Shown here piece after piece: positions 10,125 through 19,342 of a stretch of DNA of 64,000 bases. The position numbers and the translations under genes are program-made. Position 1 is the stretch's first letter; each line of letters opens with the position of its first letter. The stretch spans positions 146,547-210,546 of the forward strand of contig NZ_LFIO01000023.1 in assembly GCF_001187535.1 (NCBI RefSeq), written 5' to 3'. Source of the DNA: Rhizobium ecuadorense (GTDB taxonomy: Bacteria; Pseudomonadota; Alphaproteobacteria; Rhizobiales; Rhizobiaceae). Below the pieces are notes generated by a model. The model ran no database searches, was not told where the DNA came from, and saw only the letters and a list, made by a program, of their open reading frames with translations.

Positions 10125-10161
10125 ATTGCCGTGATTTCATCAGCATTGACGAACCATCGCA

Positions 10162-10208
10162 ATCCCACTACTCATAAAGTCATCAGATGACTTTATGAGT
10201 AGTGGGAT
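10162..10208. promoter_or_regulatory. Perfect 23-bp inverted repeat over GntR start
   Basis: The 23 bases at 10162-10184 (beginning ATCCCACTACTCATAAAG) are exactly reversed and complemented at 10186-10208 with one central base. The repeat covers the possible ATG codons of the GntR gene at 10195 and 10207. It is a candidate autoregulatory operator and would also fold the mRNA 5' end into a very stable hairpin. Confidence 0.7.
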
Positions 10209-10884
10209 GCGCGCAATCAGCAGGACCAATCTCGCCGATGACGCTGTCGAGGCGATCCGCAGCGATATTCTCGGCAAACGCTGGGCGGTCGGCGAGAAAT
10301 TGCCGAATGAAGCCGCACTGTCGGCCATGCTCTCGGTGAGCCGCGGCACGGTGCGCGAGGCGGTGCGGGTTCTCGTCTCCCAAGGCTATCTCGAAACGCG
10401 GCAGGGTTCGGGTACCTATGTCCGCGCAACCAGCGATGCCGGCCGGCCGCTGACGATGGCGCGGCGCGCCAGCCTGCGCGACCAGTTCGAGGCGCGCCTG
10501 GCGCTCGACGTCGAGGCCGCCCGGCTGACGGCAGTCCGCAAGAGCCCGGAGACGGTAGCGGAGCTTCGCCGACTGCTTGCCGAACGCGGCAGTTACGACG
10601 GCGGCGATCAGGCCGGCTTCATCGAACGCGACCTCGCCTTCCACAAGGCGGTCATCGCCGCGTCCGGCAACCGGGCGATGATCGAGATCTACGATTTCTT
10701 CTCGGCCTCGATCGCCGATACCATCGCCGCGACACTCGGCAAGGATATTCCCGAACCGGATATGCAGGCGCATGCCGATATCGTCGACGCCATCGAAACT
10801 GGCGATCCCGATAGAGCGGATGCGGCGGTGCGCCGCTTCATGGGGCCGGTTCTTGCCGCTCTCGACCGGATGATCCTGTCATGA
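10195..10884 (+). CDS. FadR-subfamily GntR transcriptional regulator
   Basis: About 225 residues: an N-terminal winged helix (LPNEAALSAMLSVSRGTVREAVRVLVSQGYLETRQGSGTYV) and an FCD ligand-binding domain with the metal-type pattern ERDLAFHKAVIAASGN and later DIVDAIETGD. The start is uncertain because both ATG 10195 and ATG 10207 lie inside the 47-base palindrome and neither has a good ribosome site. The stop overlaps the start of the MFS gene by 4 bases, so the regulator is translationally coupled to the transporter it presumably controls. Confidence 0.9.
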   Translation: MSSGMRAISRTNLADDAVEAIRSDILGKRWAVGEKLPNEAALSAMLSVSRGTVREAVRVLVSQGYLETRQGSGTYVRATSDAGRPLTMARRASLRDQFEARLALDVEAARLTAVRKSPETVAELRRLLAERGSYDGGDQAGFIERDLAFHKAVIAASGNRAMIEIYDFFSASIADTIAATLGKDIPEPDMQAHADIVDAIETGDPDRADAAVRRFMGPVLAALDRMILS

Positions 10885-12173
10885 CCACATCTTCCGCCGA
10901 TACCGTCACGACATTCGACGCATCAGACGAACTGCTTGTAGACGCCGAGGCCGGCAGCCTGCCGCCGCCGCAGGCAACACCGGTGCGCGGTGCCGCCGAT
11001 CGTTTGCTGCTCGGCGCCAGCCTGGTGCTGATCGCCTTCAACCTGCGCCCGGTCTTTTCGAGCGCCTCGGCGCTGCTGCCGGAAATCCGCGCGGAACTTG
11101 GCCTCAGCGCGCTTGGCGCCAGCCTGCTGACGACGCTGCCGGTCGTCTGCCTCGGCGCCTTTTCGCCGCTGGCGCCACGTCTTGCCCAGCGCCTCGGCAC
11201 GGAACGCACGCTGCTCGGCGTTATCCTGCTTCTGGCGCTCGGCACTGCGTTGCGCGGGCTTTCCTCGGTGCCGCTGCTCTTCATCGGCACCGCGCTCGCA
11301 GGCGCCTGTATCGCCATCGGCAACGTCCTGCTGCCGGGGCTGGTGAAACGGGATTTCGCCGGGCGCGCCGCGCTGATGACCGGCTTCTACACCATGGCGC
11401 TCTGCGCCGGTGCGGCCAGTGCGGCCGGGCTGACGCTGCCGATCGAGCACGCGCTCGGCGGCTCTCTCTCAGGCGCGCTCGCCGCCTGGGCGCTGCCCGC
11501 CTTGATCGTCGGCCTGATCTGGCTGCCGCAGGTTCTGCGCAACGGAGGCCAGGCCAGGCGAGGCGGATTTCATGTCCAAGGCCTGTGGCGGGACCGGCTG
11601 GCCTGGCAGGTGACGCTGTTCATGGGGCTACAATCGGCGCTTGCCTATTGCGTCTTCGGCTGGCTGGTTCCGATCCTGCGCGAACGCGGCCTCGACGGGG
11701 TCACCGCCGGGGCGATCGTTTCGCTGTCGGTGATGGTGCAGGCGGCATCCTGCCTGATCGTGCCGCATATCGCCGTGCATGGCAAAGACCAGCGGCTGAT
11801 CAATGCCAGTCTTTGCGGCGTTGCCGTTATCGCCCTGCTCGGCCTGCTGTTTGCGCCGCTGTCGACGGTCTGGCTGTGGGCCTTGCTGCAAGGCATCGGC
11901 CAGGGTGGGCTGATCGCGGCGGCGATGACGACGATCGTGCTGCGCTCGCGCGATCCCGATGTCGCCGCCCATCTGTCCGGCATGGCGCAATGCGTCGGTT
12001 ACCTGCTTGCAGCCATCGGCCCGCTCATCGTCGGCCTTATCCGCAGCTGGACCGGCAGCTTTTCCTGGTGCGCCGCCCTTTTTGTCGCGCTTGGGCTCGG
12101 TGCGGCGATCAACGGCTGGAAAGCCGGCCGGTCGGTCGAGATCAATGTCCATGCCGTGGAAAAGGTGAGCTGA
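10881..12173 (+). CDS. CynX/NimT family MFS transporter
   Basis: A 430-residue membrane protein with about twelve hydrophobic segments. LIAFNLRPVFSSASALLPEI near residue 52 is characteristic of the CynX/NimT group (cyanate or 2-nitroimidazole transport in the named members). The hydrophilic N-terminus of about 40 residues is longer than usual. It is translationally coupled to the GntR regulator, and the palindrome upstream of that gene probably controls both. The substrate is unknown. Confidence 0.88.
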   Translation: MTTSSADTVTTFDASDELLVDAEAGSLPPPQATPVRGAADRLLLGASLVLIAFNLRPVFSSASALLPEIRAELGLSALGASLLTTLPVVCLGAFSPLAPRLAQRLGTERTLLGVILLLALGTALRGLSSVPLLFIGTALAGACIAIGNVLLPGLVKRDFAGRAALMTGFYTMALCAGAASAAGLTLPIEHALGGSLSGALAAWALPALIVGLIWLPQVLRNGGQARRGGFHVQGLWRDRLAWQVTLFMGLQSALAYCVFGWLVPILRERGLDGVTAGAIVSLSVMVQAASCLIVPHIAVHGKDQRLINASLCGVAVIALLGLLFAPLSTVWLWALLQGIGQGGLIAAAMTTIVLRSRDPDVAAHLSGMAQCVGYLLAAIGPLIVGLIRSWTGSFSWCAALFVALGLGAAINGWKAGRSVEINVHAVEKVS

Positions 12174-12236
12174 GCCCTCACCGGCCCATCACCATCTCTT
12201 GATGCCGGTCGCCGGCCGCGGATGTTACGCTATCTC

Positions 12237-12319
12237 TAAAGCTCTTTGTTCTTACGCATGTCGTTGGGGCAAAAGCGCTTCGCGCTTTGCCTGGGAAAAC
12301 CGCGCGACATGCTTTAGCT
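12237..12319. repeat. RIME-like palindromic element
   Basis: Starts TAAAGCTCTTTG and ends CGCGACATGCTTTAG, with inner GCATGTCG...CGACATGC complementarity and an extra AAAGCGC/GCGCTTT stem. It belongs to the same family as the copies at 13878 and 20239. The reading frame of the S10 peptidase is open back into it, but a signal peptide and ribosome site place the real start downstream. Confidence 0.75.
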
Positions 12320-12346
12320 GCAGTCCGCACCGCCGGAGGAGACATC

Positions 12347-13879
12347 TTGCGTTTACGACCCCTGTTTCTGTTTGCCGCTCTGGCGGTGTCGCTGGCCCCT
12401 GCCCTTTCCCCGGCTCAGGAAAGCAGTCAATCCGGAGAGAAAGTCGAGCGCAGTGCGCGCGACGGCGTGCTGAAGCTGCTGCCGGCCGATTCCGTCACCG
12501 AACACGAACTGACGATCGGCGGCCGGAAGATTGCCTATACCGCAACCGCCGGCACGCTCGATCTCTTCGGCCAGGACGGCGCGCCGACCGGCGCGATCTT
12601 CTACACCGCCTATGTCGCGAAAGGCGGCGGGCCGGACCGGCCGCTGACCTTCGCCTTCAACGGCGGGCCGGGTGCGGCTTCCGCCTTCCTGCATCTCGGG
12701 CTGGTCGGGCCCAAGGTGCTTGATTTCGGGCCCCAGGCGCGCGACGGCGCCCATGCGCAGCTCGTCGACAACCCGCAAAGCTGGCTCGATTTCACCGATC
12801 TCGTGCTGATCGATCCGATCGGCACCGGCTGGAGTCGGACGGTGAAGGCCGACGACGCCTCCAACTATTACAACGTCAACGCAGACGCTGAGAGCATCGC
12901 CAAGGCGATCGCGCTCTATGTCGCTCACAACAACCGTTCCAACGCGCCGAAATATCTTCTCGGCGAAAGTTACGGCGGCTTCCGCGCCGCCAAGGTCGCC
13001 TCGGCGCTGCAGGAAAGCCAGGGCATCGTCGTCGCCGGCGCGGTGATGCTTTCGCCCTTGCTCGAGGGCCAGCTGATGTTCAATGCCGATCAGTTTGCGC
13101 TCGGCGCAGCGCTTGAGCTGCCGTCACTGGCGGCGGCCGAACTCGACCGGCGCAACGCCTTTAACGAAGAGAAGCAGCGCGAGGCCGAGGCCTTCGCGCT
13201 CGGCGATTATCTGACGACGCTTGCCGGTTCCCCGCCGACGGGCACTGAGGCCGCCGCCTTCTATGGCAGGATCGCCGGGCTGACAGGCATCCCAGAGGAT
13301 ATCGTCACGCGCAACCGCGGCTTCCTCGGCAATTCCTTCGTCAAACACTCCGACGGGGGCAGCGGCGAAGTGATGAGCTCCTACGACGCCGCCTTCGCCG
13401 CCCCCGATCCCTATCCGGAATCGGATTACGACCGTGGCGACGACGCCATCCTCGACGGCTTCACCCGCGCCTATGGCGGCGCTTTTGCCGACTATGCCCG
13501 CAACGAACTCGGCTTCAAAACCGAGATGACCTATTCGCTGCTCGACAGTGATATCAGCCGGCGCTGGGAATGGGGCAGCGGGCGCGGCGGCGGATCGCGC
13601 TTGCAGGCGACCGCCACCGACGACATCAGGCAGCTGCTTGCCTCCAACACGGCCTTCCATCTGCTGATCGCGCATGGCTACAGCGATCTGGTGACGCCTT
13701 ACGGCGTCAGCCGCTACGTGGTCGACCACCTGCCGCCGTCGCTTGCCGGCGGCCGCGTCGGGCTGAAACTTTATCGCGGCGGGCATATGTTCTACACCCG
13801 GGCCGATCAGCGGGCCGCCTTCACGGCGGATGCCAAGGCCTTTTACGCCAGACGCCTGGCCGTGCAGCCGGCGGACTAA
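12347..13879 (+). CDS. S10 family serine carboxypeptidase-like protein, exported
   Basis: About 510 residues. A TTG start at 12347 with CGGAGGAG seven bases upstream gives a clean signal peptide (RLRPLFLFAALAVSLAPALSPAQE); the in-frame ATG at 12287 sits inside a repeat. FNGGPGAASAFLHLG forms the oxyanion region, GESYGG carries the nucleophile serine, AHGYSDLVTPYG the acid and YRGGHMFYTR the histidine of the alpha/beta-hydrolase triad. It should act in the periplasm on peptides or acyl compounds. Its TAA stop coincides with the start of the next repeat element. Confidence 0.9.
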   Translation: MRLRPLFLFAALAVSLAPALSPAQESSQSGEKVERSARDGVLKLLPADSVTEHELTIGGRKIAYTATAGTLDLFGQDGAPTGAIFYTAYVAKGGGPDRPLTFAFNGGPGAASAFLHLGLVGPKVLDFGPQARDGAHAQLVDNPQSWLDFTDLVLIDPIGTGWSRTVKADDASNYYNVNADAESIAKAIALYVAHNNRSNAPKYLLGESYGGFRAAKVASALQESQGIVVAGAVMLSPLLEGQLMFNADQFALGAALELPSLAAAELDRRNAFNEEKQREAEAFALGDYLTTLAGSPPTGTEAAAFYGRIAGLTGIPEDIVTRNRGFLGNSFVKHSDGGSGEVMSSYDAAFAAPDPYPESDYDRGDDAILDGFTRAYGGAFADYARNELGFKTEMTYSLLDSDISRRWEWGSGRGGGSRLQATATDDIRQLLASNTAFHLLIAHGYSDLVTPYGVSRYVVDHLPPSLAGGRVGLKLYRGGHMFYTRADQRAAFTADAKAFYARRLAVQPAD

Positions 13880-13984
13880 AGCGTGTCGCGATCTTTCAGA
13901 TTCGCTTGGCCCACGCTTTAGCTTTTTGTTTTTCGCATGTCTTCCTCGCAAAACCGCTTCACACTTTTGCGCGACATGCTTTGG
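13878..13984. repeat. RIME-like palindromic element (long form)
   Basis: AAAGCGTG and CACGCTTT bound a first palindrome (13879-13919); GCATGTC...GCGACATGCTTT with internal GCAAAACCGCTTCACACTTTTGC gives a second. The first bases overlap the TAA stop of the S10 peptidase gene. It separates that gene from the GFA gene. Confidence 0.75.
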
Positions 13985-13994
13985 GGACTTGCCG

Positions 13995-14411
13995 ATGCAT
14001 ATCACCGGAGGATGCCATTGCGGCGCGATCCGCTATCAAGCCGAGATCGATCCGGAGCGGGTCACGATCTGCCATTGCACCGATTGCCAGCGGCTGACGG
14101 GGTCGGCCTATCGCGTCACCGCGCCGGCGCGGCCGGGAAGTTTCACGCTGATTTCGGGCGAACCGCGCGGCTACAGCAAATACGGCGATAGCGGCGGCCT
14201 CAGCCGGCAATTCTTCTGCCCGAACTGCGGATCGCCGCTTTATCGCACCGATGGCGACGGCGGCGCGATCGGCATCCGCCTTGGCGGCATCGACCAGCGG
14301 CGGGAACTCACGCCCAGGAAGCAGATATGGTGCCGCTCGGCCTTGCCCTGGGTGGAGAATATCGAACCGCTGCCACGGTTCGACGGCGAGGACCGCGGCA
14401 AGGACGTTTAG
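13995..14411 (+). CDS. GFA family (CENP-V/GFA domain) zinc protein
   Basis: A 138-residue single-domain protein with all GFA zinc-ligand motifs: GGCHCGAIRY near the start, ICHCTDCQRLTG around residue 29 and FFCPNCGSPLY around residue 72. The family is named after glutathione-dependent formaldehyde-activating enzyme, but most members lack proven activity. The start at 13995 gives the usual family N-terminus. It stands alone, nearly touching the convergent Lrp gene. Confidence 0.9.
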   Translation: MHITGGCHCGAIRYQAEIDPERVTICHCTDCQRLTGSAYRVTAPARPGSFTLISGEPRGYSKYGDSGGLSRQFFCPNCGSPLYRTDGDGGAIGIRLGGIDQRRELTPRKQIWCRSALPWVENIEPLPRFDGEDRGKDV

Positions 14412-14419
14412 GTCGCAGA

Positions 14420-14947
14420 CTATTCCGGCAGCGGTATATCCGGCCAGATCTCCGTGACGCCGGCCTGGACCGGACGCTCGAGATAGGTGGAGAGAGCGAT
14501 ATAGCTGCGGGTGCCGGTGACGCCGGGAACGGCGTGAACCTGTGCGAGAAAAGCCTCCAATGCCTGCGGGCTGGCGGTGCGGACCTTGAAGAGGACGCTG
14601 GCATCACCGGCAACCGAATGCATCTCTTCGACTTCGGGAAAGTGCAGGAGCTGCATCAGCCGCTCGCTCTTGCCCCAGCCGGCCGCCTCGACATGCACGA
14701 AGGCCAGCAGCGGCTTGCCGAGGGCGGCTCCATCCAGCGCGGCATGCACGCCCTTGATGGCGCCGGATTGGCTGAGACGGCGCACACGCTCATGCACGGC
14801 CGGCGCCGAAAGCCCGACCACTTGGCCGAGTCTCGCATAGCTCTGGCTGCTGTCGGCGGCGAGCGCGGCTAATATTTTTCGGTCAAAAGCATCCATGGCC
14901 GGCTGCTGTACACGCCGCTGCCGAAGATCGTCTGTATTTTTCTTCAT
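14420..14947 (-). CDS. Lrp/AsnC family transcriptional regulator
   Basis: A 175-residue protein: HTH from about 18 to 65 (DRKILAALAADSSQSYARLGQVVGLSAPAVHERVRRL) and an Lrp ligand-binding (RAM) domain to the end. The ATG at 14947 is supported by AGAGGAG eight bases upstream, so the 17-residue basic N-terminal extension is probably real. It is divergent from the RidA-like gene and likely controls it. Confidence 0.9.
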   Translation of the reverse strand: MKKNTDDLRQRRVQQPAMDAFDRKILAALAADSSQSYARLGQVVGLSAPAVHERVRRLSQSGAIKGVHAALDGAALGKPLLAFVHVEAAGWGKSERLMQLLHFPEVEEMHSVAGDASVLFKVRTASPQALEAFLAQVHAVPGVTGTRSYIALSTYLERPVQAGVTEIWPDIPLPE

Positions 14948-15029
14948 TCGGCAAACTCCTCTTTGTGCCGAAGAATAATCGCCGATATTGCCATTTGTTC
15001 AACAGAATATTCGATGGAGGAAAAGCCCC

Positions 15030-15416
15030 ATGGAGATGATCGAGCATAATCCGACAGGCGGGATCTATCCCACGAGCCCCGATTACATTCACGCGCTGGA
15101 GGTAAGGCATCCCTCCCGGCTGCTCTTCGTCAGCGGCACGATGGGTCTGGATAGTGAGGGAATGGCGGCGGCCGATCTGGACGGGCAGTTGGAACTTGTC
15201 TGGGCCAATCTGCGCAGCATCCTCGCAGCCGCCGGAATGACGGTGGACAACATCGTGCGGCTGACGAGTTACCTGCGCGATCGCGCCTTTGTGGAGGCGA
15301 ACCAGAATGCCCGGCTTCGCGCCCTTGGCGGCCGCGCCGTGCCGACGACCGCCATCGTCGTGGAAACGCTGTGCGACGACTGGCTCGTCGAGATCGAGAT
15401 CGTCGCCGCCGGCTGA
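15030..15416 (+). CDS. RidA/YjgF family protein, atypical active site
   Basis: A 128-residue Rid-superfamily protein with TGGIYPTSPDYIHALEV, LLFVSGTMGLD and the C-terminal LVEIEIVAAG. RidA enzymes deaminate reactive enamines and imines. The position of the conserved arginine (normally in a P-A-R stretch) reads VPTTAIVVETL, so the residue that binds the substrate carboxylate is missing and this belongs to a non-canonical Rid group. The start at 15030 has TGGAGG upstream. Divergent from the Lrp gene. Confidence 0.85.
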   Translation: MEMIEHNPTGGIYPTSPDYIHALEVRHPSRLLFVSGTMGLDSEGMAAADLDGQLELVWANLRSILAAAGMTVDNIVRLTSYLRDRAFVEANQNARLRALGGRAVPTTAIVVETLCDDWLVEIEIVAAG

Positions 15417-15458
15417 CGGCAATGGCCATCGCATCCGAAGCCGCGATGGCCGCCGGGT

Positions 15459-16169
15459 TCAGGCGGCCTGCTTCAACAGGCCGAGGGCTTCGGTCAGATC
15501 GACCTCGCCGAGGAAACCGCCACTGCTTTTGGTCTCCTGCCGGTGCTCGATCGCATGGGCAAATTGCACGGCCGGTTGCTGCTGCATGCGCTCGTAGAGG
15601 CGATGCAGGCCGGGAAACTGCCGCCGGTCGACGACCTTGTGAAAATCGTTCCAGCGGGCAATCCCGACGAAATAGGCATCGGCCAGGCTCGGGCCGTTGC
15701 CGACAAGCCAATCGCGGCCATCGAGCAGCCGTTCCAGCGTGTGATGCGCCTTTTCCACTGCGGCGATGCCATAGGCTGCCAGCGCCTGCTTCTGCTGCGG
15801 CTCCAGCGGGTGTTCGAACGCATACCAGAGTGGGCCGAAGGCCTTGAAGAAACTGGTGTTGAGAAAGGCGAGCATCTGGTTCAGACGATCGAAATCCTCC
15901 GACCCCTGCGCAAAACCGCGACCGCTGCCGATCGCCCGGGCGCCGATATGCTGGAGGATCGCCATGCTTTCGCTGATGACCCTGCCATCTTCGAGCAACA
16001 GCGACGGTGTTTCGCCGACGGGGTTGATCCTGAGGTAGTCGTCGCTGGAGACCATTTCCGGCATCTCGACGCGGCAAAGCCGGTAAGGCAGGCCGGACCA
16101 TTCCAGCGCGACGATCGAGCCGAAGGAGCAGCCTTCGGGGACGCCGTAAAACAATATGGGTGACATCAA
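15459..16169 (-). CDS. Glutathione S-transferase family protein
   Basis: A 236-residue GST with a thioredoxin-fold N-terminal domain (ILFYGVPEGCSFGSIVALEW, then INPVGETPSLLLEDGRVISESMAILQHI, in which TPSLL and ES form the glutathione site) and an all-helical C-terminal domain containing GRDWLVGNGPSLADAYFVG. Cys14 lies close to the usual catalytic serine or cysteine position. It is divergent from a LysR gene across about 105 bases, which suggests control by that regulator. Confidence 0.9.
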   Translation of the reverse strand: MMSPILFYGVPEGCSFGSIVALEWSGLPYRLCRVEMPEMVSSDDYLRINPVGETPSLLLEDGRVISESMAILQHIGARAIGSGRGFAQGSEDFDRLNQMLAFLNTSFFKAFGPLWYAFEHPLEPQQKQALAAYGIAAVEKAHHTLERLLDGRDWLVGNGPSLADAYFVGIARWNDFHKVVDRRQFPGLHRLYERMQQQPAVQFAHAIEHRQETKSSGGFLGEVDLTEALGLLKQAA

Positions 16170-16274
16170 TCGTTCCTTTCAGAATTGAACATGTTTGGAC
16201 GCGATCAATGTGCAGATATGGACGATCTTGCGGTAGAGGCTATAAATGCATCCCAATGTCCACAATCATGGAAG

Positions 16275-17174
16275 ATGGCGATGGCGCTCTTCAATCTCAA
16301 CGACCTGCATCTCTTCGTGCAGGCGGTCGACAGCGGCAGTTTCACGGCGGCGGCGAGACATCTCGGCATGCCGAAATCGACAGTCAGCAAGCGGGTTGCG
16401 GAGCTGGAAGGTCGGCTTGGCGTGCGGCTGATCCAGCGCACTTCGCGAAGCTTCGCGCTGACCGAGCTCGGCCGGGAATTCTTTCAGCACGCACAAGCCT
16501 CGATCATCGAGGCGGAGATGGCCGAGGGCATCGTGCGGCGGCATCTGGCCGAGCCCGCCGGCAGCGTTCGCCTGACGGCCTCGGTGCCGACGGCGCAATT
16601 CACCCTGACGGAGCATCTGCCGGCGCTGGCGGCGCGCTATCCGAAGCTCCGGCTTTCCATGCATGTGACCGACCGTTTCGTCGATATCGTCCAAGAAGGC
16701 TTCGACATCGCGCTGCGCAGCCACCGCGCGCCGCTGCCGGATTCGGCGCTGGTGCAGCGCAAGCTTGCCAGCCACCCTTTCTTCATTCTCGCCTCGCCGG
16801 ATTATATCCGCGCCCATGGGCAACCGCGCCGCCCGGAAGACCTGACGCAACACGCCACGATCATGACCAGCCTGACCGACAATCAATGGCGGCTCTATTG
16901 CGATAACGGCGAAGAGGCGCTGGTCACGCTGCAGTCCGTCATGGCGGCGGACGAACCCTTTGTGCTGATGGAAGCGGCGGCGGCCGGGCTCGGCATCACC
17001 TGCCTGCCGACATCGGTCTGCCGGCAAGCGCTGGCGACCAGGCGGCTGGTGCGGCTGCTGCCGGACTGGACGGCCGGCAGCATCGAGACGACGATCCTGA
17101 TGCCGCACCGGCGCGGCCAGCTGCCGGCGGTGCGCGCCGTCGTCGATTTTTTGGCGGAACGGCTGGCCGGCTAG
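16275..17174 (+). CDS. LysR family transcriptional regulator
   Basis: A 299-residue LTTR with HTH (GSFTAAARHLGMPKSTVSKRVAELEGRLG) and a substrate domain of the DsdA/aaeR-like group (SVRLTASVPTAQFTLTEHLPAL, later LMEAAAAGLGITCLP). Starts at 16275 or 16281 are possible; GGAAG at 16270-16274 suits the second. The frame is open upstream to 16185, but that stretch is the divergent promoter region. The probable target is the GST gene on the other strand. Confidence 0.9.
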   Translation: MAMALFNLNDLHLFVQAVDSGSFTAAARHLGMPKSTVSKRVAELEGRLGVRLIQRTSRSFALTELGREFFQHAQASIIEAEMAEGIVRRHLAEPAGSVRLTASVPTAQFTLTEHLPALAARYPKLRLSMHVTDRFVDIVQEGFDIALRSHRAPLPDSALVQRKLASHPFFILASPDYIRAHGQPRRPEDLTQHATIMTSLTDNQWRLYCDNGEEALVTLQSVMAADEPFVLMEAAAAGLGITCLPTSVCRQALATRRLVRLLPDWTAGSIETTILMPHRRGQLPAVRAVVDFLAERLAG

Positions 17175-17197
17175 AACTGCAAGAATGTATTCGGGTA

Positions 17198-18781
17198 TCA
17201 CGCCGCCTTGGCGGCGTGATATTCCTTGATGGCGACCATCTTGATCGCCGGATGGCGTTCGGACTCGTAACGCAGCGAGAACCCGTCCTGGGCGAGGAAG
17301 ACCGGATCGCCGTCGAGATCGCGGGCGATATCGCCGCGTTTGACGGTGAGGAATTTTTCCAGATCGGCCGGCTGATCGGCGGAGATCCAGCGGCAGACGG
17401 AGAAACGCGACATTTCGAAGGAGACCGGCAGGCCGTATTCGGCCATCAGCCGCTCCTTCAGCACGTCGAGCTGCAGGGCGCCGACGACGCCGACGATCGC
17501 CGGCGAACCGTCCTCCGGCGAAAACAGCTGGACGACGCCTTCCTCGGCCATCTGCTGCAGGGCTTCCTTCAGCTTCTTCGCCTTCATCGCGTCTTCCAGG
17601 CGCACGCGGCGCAGAATTTCCGGCGAAAAGTTCGGCACGCCCTGGAAGACGAGGGCTTCGCCTTCGGTCAGCGTATCGCCGATGCGCAGCGTCCCGTGAT
17701 TGGGAATGCCGACGACATCGCCGGCATAGGCGGTGTCGGCAAGCTGGCGCTGCGAGGCGAAGAAGAATTGCGGCGCCGTCAGGCCGAGCTGCTTGCCGGT
17801 GCGGGCAAGCCTTGCCTTCATGCCGCGCTCGAGCTTGCCGGAGCAGATGCGGGCAAAGGCGATGCGGTCGCGGTGGTTGGGATCCATATTGGCCTGGATC
17901 TTGAAGACGAAGGCGGTCATCTTGTCGTCGGTCGCGTGCACGGTCCTGGTATCGGCGACCTGGTCGCGCGGCGGCGGCGCAAATTCGCCGAGCGCGTTGA
18001 TCAGGTCGCGAACGCCGAAATTGCGCAGCGCCGAGCCGAAAAAGACCGGCGTCATATGGCCTTCCAGGAAGGAGTCGCGGTCGAAGGGGCGGCAGGCCTC
18101 GATCGCCAGCTCCGTCTCCTCGACGAAAGCCCGGCGCTCGTTTTCCGGCAGCCTGTCGGCAACAGCCTGCGGACCGTTGACCGGCGTTCCCTCGATTTCG
18201 GTATCCGAGCCGCGCACCGTGTTGGCGGCAATATTGTAGGAGCCGCAGAAGGTCTTCGAGCGGCCGATCGGCCAGGTGATCGGCGCCGTATCCAGCGCCA
18301 GCTTCTCTTCCACCTCGTCGAGGATTTCGAAGGGATCGCGGCTTTCGCGGTCCATCTTGTTGATGAAGGTGATGATCGGAATATCGCGCATGCGGCAGAC
18401 TTCGAAGAGCTTCAGCGTACGCGGCTCGATACCCTTGGCGGCATCGATGACCATGACCGCGGCGTCGACGGCCGTCAGCGTGCGATAGGTGTCGTCGGCG
18501 AAATCCTCGTGACCCGGCGTGTCGAGGATGTTGAAGACATTGTCGTTATATTCGAAGGTCATCACCGAGGTGACGACGGAGATGCCGCGCTCGCGCTCGA
18601 TCTTCATCCAGTCAGAGCGCGTCTGCATGCGATCCTTCTTCGCCTTGACTTCGCCGGCAAGCTGAATGGCGCCGCCGAACAGCAGCAGCTTTTCGGTGAG
18701 CGTCGTCTTGCCCGCATCCGGGTGGGCGATAATAGCGAATGTGCGGCGGCGGGAAACCGCCTCGGCGAGACTTTCGGCCAT
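17198..18781 (-). CDS. prfC: Peptide chain release factor 3
   Basis: A 527-residue translational GTPase. AHPDAGKTTLTEKLL (P loop), DTPGHEDFADDTYR (G3), ITFINKMDRE (G4) and the RF3-specific C-terminal domain ending SFEMSRFSVCRWISADQP are all present. RF3 recycles RF1 and RF2 from the ribosome after peptide release. The length equals the family norm. It is monocistronic, convergent with the LysR gene and divergent from dut. Confidence 0.97.
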   Translation of the reverse strand: MAESLAEAVSRRRTFAIIAHPDAGKTTLTEKLLLFGGAIQLAGEVKAKKDRMQTRSDWMKIERERGISVVTSVMTFEYNDNVFNILDTPGHEDFADDTYRTLTAVDAAVMVIDAAKGIEPRTLKLFEVCRMRDIPIITFINKMDRESRDPFEILDEVEEKLALDTAPITWPIGRSKTFCGSYNIAANTVRGSDTEIEGTPVNGPQAVADRLPENERRAFVEETELAIEACRPFDRDSFLEGHMTPVFFGSALRNFGVRDLINALGEFAPPPRDQVADTRTVHATDDKMTAFVFKIQANMDPNHRDRIAFARICSGKLERGMKARLARTGKQLGLTAPQFFFASQRQLADTAYAGDVVGIPNHGTLRIGDTLTEGEALVFQGVPNFSPEILRRVRLEDAMKAKKLKEALQQMAEEGVVQLFSPEDGSPAIVGVVGALQLDVLKERLMAEYGLPVSFEMSRFSVCRWISADQPADLEKFLTVKRGDIARDLDGDPVFLAQDGFSLRYESERHPAIKMVAIKEYHAAKAA

Positions 18782-18871
18782 ACTGTGAATCCTGTGGAAT
18801 TGCCGCGTATCTAACGATTAAAGCCCGGCTTTGCAATTGACCTTACCCTTTCGCGCGCAAAGTAATGGGCC

Positions 18872-19342
18872 ATGACCATTCATCACGACACGCGCCCGGC
18901 GCTGAACCTCATCCGCCTGACCAATGGCGAAGGCCTCGACCTGCCCGCCTATGAGAGCAAGGGGGCGGCCGGCATGGACCTGCGCGCCGCCGTCGATGGC
19001 GACACGCCGCTGACGCTGCTGCCCGGCAAACGGGCGCTGGTGCCGACCGGCTTCATCTTCGAAATCCCCGAGGGTTTCGAGGGCCAGGTGCGGCCGCGTT
19101 CCGGCCTTGCCTTCAAACACGGCATCACCTGCCTGAATTCGCCCGGTACCGTCGACAGCGATTATCGCGGCGAGGTGAAGGTGCTGCTCGCCAATCTCGG
19201 CGAGGAAGCCTTCATCGTCGAGCGCGGCATGCGTATCGCCCAGATGGTGATCGCGCCGGTGACCCAGGCGCGGGTGGCCGAGAGCGCCACCGCCAGCGAG
19301 ACGACGCGCGGCGCCGGCGGCTTCGGCTCTACCGGGGTGTGA
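18872..19342 (+). CDS. dut: Deoxyuridine 5'-triphosphate nucleotidohydrolase
   Basis: A 156-residue trimeric dUTPase with all five motifs in order: [51 protein letters not shown] and the C-terminal [10 protein letters not shown] that closes over the active site. It hydrolyses dUTP to dUMP and diphosphate, supplying thymidylate synthesis and keeping uracil out of DNA. The stop overlaps the start of the GNAT gene by one base (TGATG). Confidence 0.97.
   Translation: MTIHHDTRPALNLIRLTNGEGLDLPAYESKGAAGMDLRAAVDGDTPLTLLPGKRALVPTGFIFEIPEGFEGQVRPRSGLAFKHGITCLNSPGTVDSDYRGEVKVLLANLGEEAFIVERGMRIAQMVIAPVTQARVAESATASETTRGAGGFGSTGV

Noticed and set aside
17216..18814. Long open frame (over 500 codons) on the plus strand
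   Set aside because: It is antisense to prfC and reflects GC-rich codon bias; it has no ribosome site or domain.
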